This document shows, one piece after another, positions 1 through 5,874 of a stretch of DNA of 9,883 nucleotides. The DNA comes from Lactobacillales bacterium (lineage in GTDB: Bacteria > Bacillota > Bacilli > Lactobacillales > Streptococcaceae), in the NCBI GenBank assembly GCA_031257815.1, contig JAIRNX010000024.1, positions 1-9,883 on the forward strand. The letters are read 5' to 3'. Under the pieces are notes generated by a model that saw only the letters and a program-made list of their open reading frames with translations, had not been told where the DNA came from and searched no databases. The translations under genes were made by a program, and so were the position numbers. Numbering within the stretch: position 1 is the first letter of the stretch; every line of letters starts with the position of its first letter.

Positions 1-1
1 A

Positions 2-109
2 AATAAAATTGAAAAACTATGGGCAAATTTAAAAAATTGGTTGCGTTTGAATTCTAAAAATTACTTAACAATTCAGGATGCTATTACAGCTTATTTTAAA
101 TCGGAATAG
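2..109 (+). pseudogene. C-terminal end of an IS630-type transposase (5' part outside window)
   Basis: Reading from base 2 gives 35 residues ending SE followed by TAG. The stretch begins NKIEKLWANLKNWLR. This resembles the motif around the last acidic residue of the DDE catalytic triad in IS630/Tc1-mariner-like transposases (usually NPIEKxWxxLK), so E4 here would be that catalytic glutamate. Only the C-terminus is in the window, so I cannot tell whether the gene is intact or a remnant. No terminal inverted repeat could be assigned, because the other end of the element is not visible. The stop lies 58 bases before the GTG of the next gene, so the element has landed at, or very near, that gene's promoter region. 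Confidence 0.7.
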
Positions 110-167
110 CTATAAAAAACATAGTCATGTAAGCAGGCTACGCAAAGATTTTCAAGGAGTGAAAAGC

Positions 168-668
168 GTGAAAGATAATATTAAAACGCATCATTTAGTT
201 AAGTTAGCGGTTTTAAGTTCATTTGTGGTTGTTTTGGGAATGGTTGTTAAAATTCAAACACCAGTTGGGATTTTTACGCCGATGTGTGATGCTGGCATTT
301 TTGTGACAGCCTTGCTTTTTGGCGCAGGCAGCAGTTTAGCTGTTGGTGCTCTTAGTGGTTTTTTAATTGACTTTTTAAGTGGCGCTTACGAGTGGATGTT
401 TTTTTCTTTGATAATTCATGGTTTGCAAGGGTTGATTGTTGGCTGGAGTTTGAAGAAAAAGCAAGTACCCAAAACTGTTTATCGTTTTTTTTCTCTTGTT
501 TTAGGTGGTTTAGTGATGGTTATTGGCTATGTCTTAAGTGGAAGTTTTCTTTATGGTTGGGCATTAAGCATAGCGCGGATTCCTGGAAATATTATTCAAA
601 CAGGCTTAGGAATTGTCATTGCGATGATTGTAGAAAGTATTATTAGAAAGGTTATTCAAAAATTATAA
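168..668 (+). CDS. ECF transporter S component (substrate-binding membrane subunit)
   Basis: A 166-residue, highly hydrophobic protein with about five to six membrane segments. It is the size expected for the S component of an energy-coupling factor (ECF) vitamin importer, which captures substrate and docks onto a shared EcfT/EcfA module encoded elsewhere. The N-terminal half shows the usual layout: a helix near residues 9-26, a loop with TPVGIFTP and then D41, the segment ALLFGAGSSLAVGALSGFLIDFLSG, and an IIHGLQGLIVGW helix. Near the C-terminus is ARIPGNIIQ, also typical of this group (DUF1393-like). The substrate cannot be read from sequence. GTG at 168 is chosen because AAGGAG (154-159) precedes it at normal spacing; the in-frame ATG at 78 would overlap the transposase end and add a polar, unrelated N-terminus. 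No riboswitch is visible in the short leader. Confidence 0.8.
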   Translation: MKDNIKTHHLVKLAVLSSFVVVLGMVVKIQTPVGIFTPMCDAGIFVTALLFGAGSSLAVGALSGFLIDFLSGAYEWMFFSLIIHGLQGLIVGWSLKKKQVPKTVYRFFSLVLGGLVMVIGYVLSGSFLYGWALSIARIPGNIIQTGLGIVIAMIVESIIRKVIQKL

Positions 669-745
669 AATATTTTAGTTTAAGCTTAGAACCTATTAAC
701 GATCTCTAGTGAAATGAATCCCGTTATACAAATTGTAATCAAGCA

Positions 746-794
746 AGCTCAAAACAATTTGTAATACCCCGACAGGTTTTTTGAGCTGTTTTTT
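746..794 (+). terminator. Rho-independent terminator inside MITE copy 1
   Basis: AGCTCAAAA (746-754) pairs with TTTTGAGCT (779-787), followed by G and six T (789-794). This is a standard intrinsic terminator arrangement with a 24-base loop. It is placed to end transcription of the ECF S-component gene. The left arm can instead pair in a competing hairpin, CAAATTGT (729-736) with ACAATTTG (754-761), so the two folds are mutually exclusive or interlocked. Confidence 0.6.
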
Positions 795-806
795 CGTAGT
801 TTGAGG

Positions 807-825
807 CTGAAAGCACGGCTTTCAG
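807..825 (+). repeat. Short perfect hairpin in MITE copy 1
   Basis: CTGAAAGC-ACG-GCTTTCAG is a perfect 8-bp stem with a 3-base loop. The sequence is identical in copy 2 (7000-7018) and lies in the best conserved block of the two copies, which suggests it matters to the element or its transcript. It has no T-run after it, so it is not a terminator. Confidence 0.7.
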
Positions 826-904
826 GTGTCGGATAAAGGAAAACGACCTTAGGAAGTTTTCCGTCAAAAAAACTTAAGGTTAGCGGTGCTAAATCGAGGC
901 TCCC

Positions 905-967
905 GTTCCTTGCGATTTGTAATCAAGTAAAACTTGAACAAATCGTAAGGAACCCGACAGGTTTTTT
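905..967 (+). repeat. Long hairpin followed by GACAGG-T6 in MITE copy 1
   Basis: GTTCCTTGCGATTTGT (905-920) pairs with ACAAATCGTAAGGAAC (938-953) over 16 positions with one G-T wobble. The loop itself holds a second small stem, CAAGT (924-928) with ACTTG (932-936). Beyond the stem comes GACAGG and six T (956-967). The same module, GTAATCAAG...GACAGGTTTTTT, occurs earlier in the element (735-782), so it looks internally duplicated. In copy 2 the equivalent stem (about 7099-7147) carries mismatches. Confidence 0.65.
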
Positions 968-1044
968 AACGAAAAAGTGTGAAAAAAGAGCCAAAATTAT
1001 TCATCGCTCTGAGACAAGTTAACAGGTTCTAAAAAAAGCAAAAT

Positions 1045-1053
1045 GAGAGGAGG
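1045..1053 (+). promoter_or_regulatory. Strong ribosome binding site of the precursor gene
   Basis: GAGAGGAGG is a near-complete anti-16S match, ending 10 bases before ATG 1064. It is the strongest ribosome binding site in the island and supports high translation of the short precursor. It also argues against the in-frame ATG at 1043, which overlaps this site and would add seven residues (MRGGFNR). No clear -35/-10 pair is seen between the MITE end and this site, so the promoter must lie inside the MITE or further upstream. Confidence 0.75.
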
Positions 1054-1063
1054 TTTCAATCGT

Positions 1064-1207
1064 ATGGAAACACCAGAAATTCTTAATGCTAATATTGCAA
1101 CTTGTATTGCTGCTGACTTTGTCGCTGTAGCTACTTATGGATGGCCTGCTATAGAAGCGGCAGCAGCTTGCGGTCCTTTGATTATTGCTGGATCAGGAGT
1201 GGCATAA
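1064..1207 (+). CDS. Putative RiPP precursor peptide, 47 residues
   Basis: A short ORF with a strong ribosome binding site, placed first in an operon with a radical SAM/SPASM enzyme, a TldD/TldE-type pair and an ABC transporter. This context makes it the likely substrate. The peptide starts METPEILNANIATC and continues through DFVAVATYGWP, an alanine run (A32-A35), C36-G-P and a glycine/alanine-rich end, GSGVA. It has two cysteines (C14, C36), four acidic residues (E2, E5, D18, E31) and no Lys, Arg or His. The N-terminal 8-10 residues could be a short leader. Subtilosin A is made from a comparable 43-residue precursor with an 8-residue leader and an anionic hydrophobic core, but I see no convincing alignment beyond an ATC motif. 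Candidate modified residues are C14, C36, Y25, W27 and the alanines. It is an unrecognised sequence: the precursor role is well supported by context, the chemistry is not known. Confidence 0.8.
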   Translation: METPEILNANIATCIAADFVAVATYGWPAIEAAAACGPLIIAGSGVA

Positions 1208-1230
1208 AATTAATATTAAGGTTGATTTGT

Positions 1231-1284
1231 AACTCAAAATCTCTGACTAGAAATTTTGGGTTATTGGTCAGCCTTTGAGTTTTT
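1231..1284 (+). terminator. Attenuator / leaky terminator after the precursor gene
   Basis: AACTCAAA (1231-1238) pairs with TTTGAGTT (1274-1281), and inside that CTGAC (1243-1247) pairs with GTCAG (1267-1271). Five T (1280-1284) close the structure. It sits between the precursor stop and the first downstream gene. Partial termination here would give much more precursor mRNA than enzyme mRNA, a common arrangement in bacteriocin and RiPP operons. No separate promoter is evident between it and the next ATG, so the downstream genes probably depend on read-through. Confidence 0.7.
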
Positions 1285-1313
1285 CGAACTTTTATTGAAA
1301 GAGAAATTATTTT

Positions 1314-2042
1314 ATGAAGGCTATTTTTTACAGTAAATTTAATAATTATTTATTTAAATATGGAAAAACAATAGCAATTTTAATATATTTAATCTCATTT
1401 ATCGCTGTTGTTTTTTTTATGAATGAATTAAATAACACACCTTCTTTAATTGAGGGACAAACACATTCGCTAATTAATGCAGATACCATTTTATTTTATG
1501 AATTGACATTATTTATTGGATTATTAATATCCATGGTTAATGGAACTTTTTTAATGTTTGAAAGTACAACAGTAAGTTTAACTGGAAGAAACAATAAACA
1601 AATTAAAATTGGCAATAATATTTTATACAGCTATCTTCAAAGCGGAAGAAAACTTGTCTTTTACTATTTGGAACATTTTTTAACAACAATTATCTTATTT
1701 ATTCCATTTATCATAGGTGTATTATTAAATTATTTTTTGTGCTACGGAAAAATTAATATTCTTACCTTATGTGAAGCACTAGCTTTGATGATTGTTTTTT
1801 CTTACTTTTTGATTAACTTAGTAGTATTCCTTAATTTTTTTGTAAATAAATTTATGGCTTTTTTTTATTCAGGAATGGTAATTGCTTTCTTTATTGAAAA
1901 CATTCCAAATCTTTTTCATATTAATCCCTTGGAAAAGAAATATTTAATTATATTTGCAGTGTTTTGTATAATTTTTGGAAGTATTTTTCAACTTATTATC
2001 ATGAAAATAAATGAGAGGAAATATAAAATAAATTTAAATTAA
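1314..2042 (+). CDS. Polytopic membrane protein, ABC-2 permease-like
   Basis: 242 residues with about six predicted membrane segments (roughly 18-38, 58-82, 116-142, 150-174, 178-196, 209-231) and a basic C-terminal tail (KINERKYKINLN). The loop around residues 98-116 (KIGNNILYSYLQSGRKLVFYY) before the third segment resembles the cytoplasmic loop of ABC-2-type permeases that contacts the ATPase. I do not recognise a specific family. Its place directly after the attenuator, apart from the ATPase gene, suggests either a second transmembrane subunit for the ATPase encoded at 5176, or a membrane immunity protein comparable in position to AlbB of the subtilosin locus. The start is preceded only by a weak GAAAGAG site. 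The stop overlaps the beginning of the AAAAAGG ribosome binding site of the next gene, so the two are tightly coupled. Confidence 0.65.
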   Translation: MKAIFYSKFNNYLFKYGKTIAILIYLISFIAVVFFMNELNNTPSLIEGQTHSLINADTILFYELTLFIGLLISMVNGTFLMFESTTVSLTGRNNKQIKIGNNILYSYLQSGRKLVFYYLEHFLTTIILFIPFIIGVLLNYFLCYGKINILTLCEALALMIVFSYFLINLVVFLNFFVNKFMAFFYSGMVIAFFIENIPNLFHINPLEKKYLIIFAVFCIIFGSIFQLIIMKINERKYKINLN

Positions 2043-2057
2043 AAAGGATGATAAGCG

Positions 2058-3356
2058 ATGTATATAGGATTTAAAGATGAAATCTTATTAAAACAAGCTC
2101 CCAATTGTTTCTATTTTTATTTTGGCAAACAAAGTTATTCATTTTCAACTGAAATAAATGAAACCGCTTTTCAAATTATTAAATTACTCAATGGACAATT
2201 TACGATTAATGAAATAATTGAAAATTTAAGTATTAGATATAATGAGCCATCAAAGGCAGTAAGAGAAAAAGTTTTAAATTTTATAAATTCGATTGCTGCT
2301 CTTATAGATTATTCAGAGCATAGACTAAAAAATAAGGTTATCAACTCAGGTTCAAATGAATATTACACTCCCCATTTTGCAATCATCGAACTTACTCATA
2401 ATTGTCCATTAAGGTGTAAACATTGTTTTTTAAATGCTGGCCTTGGTGAAACTGCTGATTTTAATAAATTAAAAACAGTGATACAAAAGATGATTAAATT
2501 CGGGATCGTTAATATCCAATTAACAGGCGGAGAGCCATTTGTTTATTCAGAGATCGAAGAAATTATTGATATGCTTATTGCAGCCAAAATCAGCATAAGT
2601 ATCACTACTAGCGGATTTGTATTCAATCCAAAAGTGAAACGTATAATCGATAAATTAGTAGATAAAAAGACATTGATTCAAGTTTCTCTTGATGGATTGA
2701 AAAATACACATGATGAAATTCGCCAAGTAAAAGGAACATATAAAAAAGTATTAGAATTTATTAAATATTGCGTTGAAAAAAAGCTTACTGTTGCCATTGC
2801 AACAACAATCATCGATCAAGAATATGAGGAAGTATTTCAATTATCAAAAATCTTGAGAGATATAGGTGTGCGGCAGCATAGAATTGGTTCAATCATTGAA
2901 TTAGGAAGATCGAAAGAGAATAATATTAAGACTGTAAATGTTGAAAAAATTGTGTCAAATTTAAAAAAAGAGTTGGAAACAGAAACTTTTATTGTTCAAA
3001 CTCAAGAAAATATTAATCCATGTAAAGAATGTAACTGCGGTTCAGGATTTAAAATTATCAAAATGTCTCCAAATTTTGATATTAACCCATGTATTATTTC
3101 AGATACAATTATTGGAAATTTAAACATAGATGATTGGCAGGAAATTTTTAAACGAAATTCAAATGTGTTTTCGAGTTTAAAAAGGCCGTTTAGAGATTCA
3201 ATCTGTATAGATTGTGATAAGAAAGAACAATGTAATAATTGCATGGCACAAGGAGTTGCCCAATATCAAAACACAGGAGAATGTGCTTGGTATGAAAAAT
3301 ATTATAAACCAGCAATTTTATCGTTCGACAAAGACTTATACTATGAACGTGCTTGA
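2058..3356 (+). CDS. Radical SAM/SPASM peptide-modifying enzyme with N-terminal PqqD-like domain
   Basis: 432 residues. Residues about 30-85 (ETAFQIIKLLNGQFTINEII...) look like a PqqD-type RiPP recognition element, which binds the precursor leader. The radical SAM core carries C116-PLR-C120-KH-C123 (CX3CX2C, binding the SAM-cleaving [4Fe-4S] cluster) and T156-GGEP, which helps bind SAM. The C-terminal third is a SPASM domain with cysteines at 322, 325, 327, 345, 383, 386, 392, 395 and 409, enough for two auxiliary [4Fe-4S] clusters, plus the usual GN and W (GNLNIDDW). This is the architecture of sactionine synthases such as AlbA, and of some enzymes that make other thioether, C-C or epimerised products, so the reaction is not settled. 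The start has an AAGGATGA ribosome binding site. The gene ends inside the start of the next one. It is the central maturase of the cluster. Confidence 0.93.
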   Translation: MYIGFKDEILLKQAPNCFYFYFGKQSYSFSTEINETAFQIIKLLNGQFTINEIIENLSIRYNEPSKAVREKVLNFINSIAALIDYSEHRLKNKVINSGSNEYYTPHFAIIELTHNCPLRCKHCFLNAGLGETADFNKLKTVIQKMIKFGIVNIQLTGGEPFVYSEIEEIIDMLIAAKISISITTSGFVFNPKVKRIIDKLVDKKTLIQVSLDGLKNTHDEIRQVKGTYKKVLEFIKYCVEKKLTVAIATTIIDQEYEEVFQLSKILRDIGVRQHRIGSIIELGRSKENNIKTVNVEKIVSNLKKELETETFIVQTQENINPCKECNCGSGFKIIKMSPNFDINPCIISDTIIGNLNIDDWQEIFKRNSNVFSSLKRPFRDSICIDCDKKEQCNNCMAQGVAQYQNTGECAWYEKYYKPAILSFDKDLYYERA

Positions 3357-4386
3357 TACAATGATTAATGCTACTCAAACATTACAAAAAGGCGAATATA
3401 TTATGAATAATACAGTTTTTTTTTGTAATGGTCAGAAAAAATCTAGTTATGAAGTTTTACCTGATTTTCAGGAAATCGAACATTGGATCAAAGAAACAAA
3501 AGAAAAATTGCCGTTAAAACTTACTTGTTTTGCGATGTATGAAAAAGATGTTTTAGAGACGGATAATTTTAGTGACACACGGATTAGTAAACTAATAAAT
3601 TTATCAACATTTAAAAATGAAAAATATATTACAAGTAAAGAATTTTCGTTAAACAACTATAAGAGTGCAATTTTAACATTTGTAAATCAAATTTATGAAA
3701 TATACAAAGATTATAAATTTGAATATGACCATACTGAAAAGAAAATGATAGACATCGTTGAATTTTCACCAATCGCAACAGGATATTTTTTCCATGAAAT
3801 ACTAGGACATAGTTTTGAAATAGATCATTTAAGCAGAAATAAGAGAATTACTCAGTTAGAAATTCCAAAATGGTTATGTTTTCATGATTTAGCTGATAGA
3901 AATGATTTAATAGGGGTTGGCAATTTTGACGATTGCGGAAAAAAACTGAAAAATCGGATCATCATTCAGAATGGCGAAATATCAAAAAAGATTATGAAAA
4001 ATTATGGAATTTTAAGAAGTCAAAACTTCGGTAAACGACCGATTCCAAGAATGAGAACAACTCGAGTTTTTACGAATCGTCAATTTAGAAAAAGCATACC
4101 TAAAGTAGTAGTGGAAAAAATAAATGGTGGATATATCAATCCTGACACATTGGAAATAATGATTAACGGCGATGGATTTTACTATTCAGATAAAAAGTAT
4201 TTAGCGAAAAAGATCACAATTAATACAAATTTGAATAGTATATTGCAACAAGCATCTTATTTAGGAGAAAACATTGAATTTTCATCGGGATTTTGTATTA
4301 AAAAAAATCAAACAATTCGAGTAGGAATGGAAGCTCCTACATCTCAGTTTAAAAATTTGGAGGTCGAATTTGAGATCTATAGATAG
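3343..4386 (+). CDS. TldD-like zinc metalloprotease, short form
   Basis: About 347 residues from ATG 3343, shorter than typical TldD (around 450-480). The metal site is preserved: H151-E-ILG-H156 (HExxxH) within GYFFHEILGHSFEID, and C318 in GFCIKKNQTIRVGMEAPT, matching the GxCGKxGQxxxVxxGxPxxR region that supplies the third ligand. Other family landmarks are PRMRTTRV (235-242) and NGGYINPDTL (261-270). TldD/TldE heterodimers digest unstructured peptide threaded into a cavity and mature microcin B17 in E. coli. A gene inside a RiPP operon therefore suggests leader removal or degradation. The start is uncertain: 3343 overlaps the radical SAM gene by 14 bases and lacks a good binding site; in-frame ATG 3361, or ATG 3403 behind AAAAAGGCGA, are alternatives. 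I prefer 3343 because the helix LDTMINATQTLQKGEY fits the family N-terminus. The reading frame extends further upstream inside the radical SAM gene but looks spurious there. Confidence 0.85.
   Translation: MNVLDTMINATQTLQKGEYIMNNTVFFCNGQKKSSYEVLPDFQEIEHWIKETKEKLPLKLTCFAMYEKDVLETDNFSDTRISKLINLSTFKNEKYITSKEFSLNNYKSAILTFVNQIYEIYKDYKFEYDHTEKKMIDIVEFSPIATGYFFHEILGHSFEIDHLSRNKRITQLEIPKWLCFHDLADRNDLIGVGNFDDCGKKLKNRIIIQNGEISKKIMKNYGILRSQNFGKRPIPRMRTTRVFTNRQFRKSIPKVVVEKINGGYINPDTLEIMINGDGFYYSDKKYLAKKITINTNLNSILQQASYLGENIEFSSGFCIKKNQTIRVGMEAPTSQFKNLEVEFEIYR
4359..4363 (+). promoter_or_regulatory. Ribosome binding site fixing a TTG start
   Basis: GGAGG lies inside the end of the tldD-like gene and is followed after six bases by TTG 4370. 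This is the reason for choosing the rare TTG start for the next gene. It also shows that the two protease-like genes are translationally linked. Confidence 0.7.
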
Positions 4387-5179
4387 TTCAATTAGTTTTT
4401 CCATTATTGAAATGAATAACTTTAATCAAATGGAAGCGAATATAAAAAATTTACATTATGGTCATGGTGGGAATGAGAATATCCTTTCTAAAGAATTTGG
4501 TGAAAAATTAATTGAAGAATACAGAAATAAAATCAATGAGTTAAATAGTTATTTGAAAGAAAATTTCACCTATCTTTTGTGTATTGGAACGAAAAGAATT
4601 ATCTATTATGATAATAGCAAAAGGATTGGAGAGTTTGAAGAGAAAAAAGTTGATTGCTACCTTCGTTGTTCAGATATTGAGTTTGTTATCTATGAAGATA
4701 TTTTAAAACTTAATCTGATACAGATAGTTTGTGATTCAATAAATACTCTAAAAAAGATTTCAACACAAAAAATAAACTATTTATTTTCTGAATCCTCCGT
4801 TGCTCATTTGGCGAAATTCTTTAAAAATAATATTTTTGAGTTGTTTTACGCGAACGCTGATAGGGAGTTTGACGATATTGGAAATAAAATTTCTGAACCA
4901 GGTAAAAAAATTGAAATTAATCAGGATGGCGAAAAACTGATTTTAGCAAATAAATTGAAAACAATTACTAAATTACCAGTTGTATATGAAGTAAACGATT
5001 ATGTAGAGGTGGAAAATATTCAGGTTACTAATTTTTTAAACGATCAATTAACGTTACTTTGTGCTGGAAAAAGTGGTAGCGATACATTTAATGGATTAAA
5101 AATTACATTTAATATAGATACATTTTTTGCTAGTTTAAAAATATACAACGAAAAATTTTATTTTGAGGGTGCAAGATGA
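4370..5179 (+). CDS. TldE/PmbA-like partner protein, divergent and short
   Basis: 269 residues starting at TTG behind a GGAGG site, overlapping the tldD-like gene by 17 bases. It has no HExxxH motif, as expected for TldE (PmbA), the non-catalytic half of the TldD/TldE heterodimer. Features that fit are a central LFSESSVAHLAKFFKN segment (138-153), resembling the family's LSPEAVAxLLxxF stretch, then GNKI (171-174) and a beta-rich C-terminus. The protein is much shorter than standard TldE (about 440-450), lacks the usual glycine-rich loops, and contains GHGGNEN (31-37) near the N-terminus. The assignment rests partly on its position directly after the TldD-like gene. It probably completes a dedicated heterodimer that processes the modified precursor. 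An unrelated accessory protein is possible. Confidence 0.55.
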   Translation: MRSIDSSISFSIIEMNNFNQMEANIKNLHYGHGGNENILSKEFGEKLIEEYRNKINELNSYLKENFTYLLCIGTKRIIYYDNSKRIGEFEEKKVDCYLRCSDIEFVIYEDILKLNLIQIVCDSINTLKKISTQKINYLFSESSVAHLAKFFKNNIFELFYANADREFDDIGNKISEPGKKIEINQDGEKLILANKLKTITKLPVVYEVNDYVEVENIQVTNFLNDQLTLLCAGKSGSDTFNGLKITFNIDTFFASLKIYNEKFYFEGAR

Positions 5180-5874
5180 TAAAAGTGAGTAGTTTAAATT
5201 TTTCATACAATAGGAAAAGTGGAAAAATTTTAAAAAATATTAATCTTAAAATTGAAGATGGAGAATCGATCGCTATTGTTGGACATAATGGTGCTGGAAA
5301 AACAACTTTAGTAAAATTAATTATTGGTTTTCTTAATTCGAAATCTGGAGAAGTAAAAATTTCTTCTGACATTATTAAGCAAAGGCAAGATATCTACTAT
5401 CTGCCTAATGAAAATGATTTGTTTAAGAACATGACATTGTATCAAAATTTAAAATTTAAGAAATTGCTTTTTAATTATAAAAAAGTAGATATCGTTCAAA
5501 ATGAGTTAGTTGACGAATTTCATTTTAGAAAAAATTTAAATAAAAAGATTTCAGAGATGTCTTCCGGCATGGCAAAGATTAGCTCATTAATTTGTGGATT
5601 GTTGTTTCAACCAAAACTTATTATTTTGGATGAACCTACTAATTCAATTGATTTTCATTCAAAAAACATGCTTGAAAGTTTCTTGCTTAAATTTAAGGAT
5701 GGTAAAAATACAATTATTAACGTTTCACATGATTTGGACTATGTTTACAATGTTTCGGATCGTTTTGTAATCATTGATAATGGGGAAATTGTGCATGATG
5801 TTCCAAAACGTAATTTTCAAAATATAGAAGATTTCAAAAAAGAATATTTGGAATGGACTAAAACAAATGAATAG
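5176..5874 (+). CDS. ABC transporter ATP-binding protein
   Basis: 232 residues: one complete nucleotide-binding domain with Walker A GHNGAGKT (36-43), signature MSSGMAK (128-134), Walker B LIILDEP (148-154), D-loop NSID (156-159) and switch histidine H185. Two departures from consensus are visible: the signature is SSGMA instead of SGGQ, and the Q-loop glutamine appears replaced by N78 in YYLPNEND; both occur in exporters that work with ABC-2-type permeases. The start ATG overlaps the stop of the tldE-like gene (ATGA), with GAGGGTG upstream. It should power export of the mature peptide, and/or immunity, together with the permease at 5867 and possibly the membrane protein at 1314. It is comparable in role to AlbC of the subtilosin locus. 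Confidence 0.9.
   Translation: MIKVSSLNFSYNRKSGKILKNINLKIEDGESIAIVGHNGAGKTTLVKLIIGFLNSKSGEVKISSDIIKQRQDIYYLPNENDLFKNMTLYQNLKFKKLLFNYKKVDIVQNELVDEFHFRKNLNKKISEMSSGMAKISSLICGLLFQPKLIILDEPTNSIDFHSKNMLESFLLKFKDGKNTIINVSHDLDYVYNVSDRFVIIDNGEIVHDVPKRNFQNIEDFKKEYLEWTKTNE

Larger units (their letters stand above)
689..1029. mobile_element. MITE-like element, copy 1 (left border of the island)
   Basis: A non-coding element of 341 bp, repeated in the same orientation at 6883-7221 with roughly 90% identity (by eye; mostly substitutions plus short indels). The ends are imperfect inverted repeats: GAACCTATTAAC at the left and GTTAACAGGTTC at the right, with weaker pairing continuing inward as far as ATGAAT/ATTCAT. 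The interior is packed with hairpins and contains no ORF of note. Flanking trinucleotides are TTA (686-688) and TAA (1030-1032), so a target duplication is not exact here, unlike copy 2. The element starts 20 bases after the stop of the ECF gene and ends 15 bases before the ribosome binding site of the precursor gene. The transposase that would mobilise it is not in the window; a 3-bp TNA-type target would fit some IS5-family groups (inference). Confidence 0.8.

Noticed and set aside
78..167. N-terminal extension of the ECF gene from ATG 78
   Set aside because: It overlaps the transposase end, gives a polar sequence unlike the family, and has no ribosome binding site; GTG 168 has one.
392..646. 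84-codon + strand frame inside the ECF gene
   Set aside because: Out-of-frame shadow of a clear membrane protein, with no binding site and no recognisable sequence.
3214..3342. Upstream extension of the TldD-like frame
   Set aside because: It runs through the SPASM region in another frame; the family alignment begins near 3343.
3002..3378. Two minus-strand frames across the end of the radical SAM gene
   Set aside because: They lie opposite the conserved SPASM cysteines and show no coding features of their own.
5130..5372. Minus-strand frame opposite the ABC ATPase start
   Set aside because: Antisense to the Walker A region; a shadow frame.
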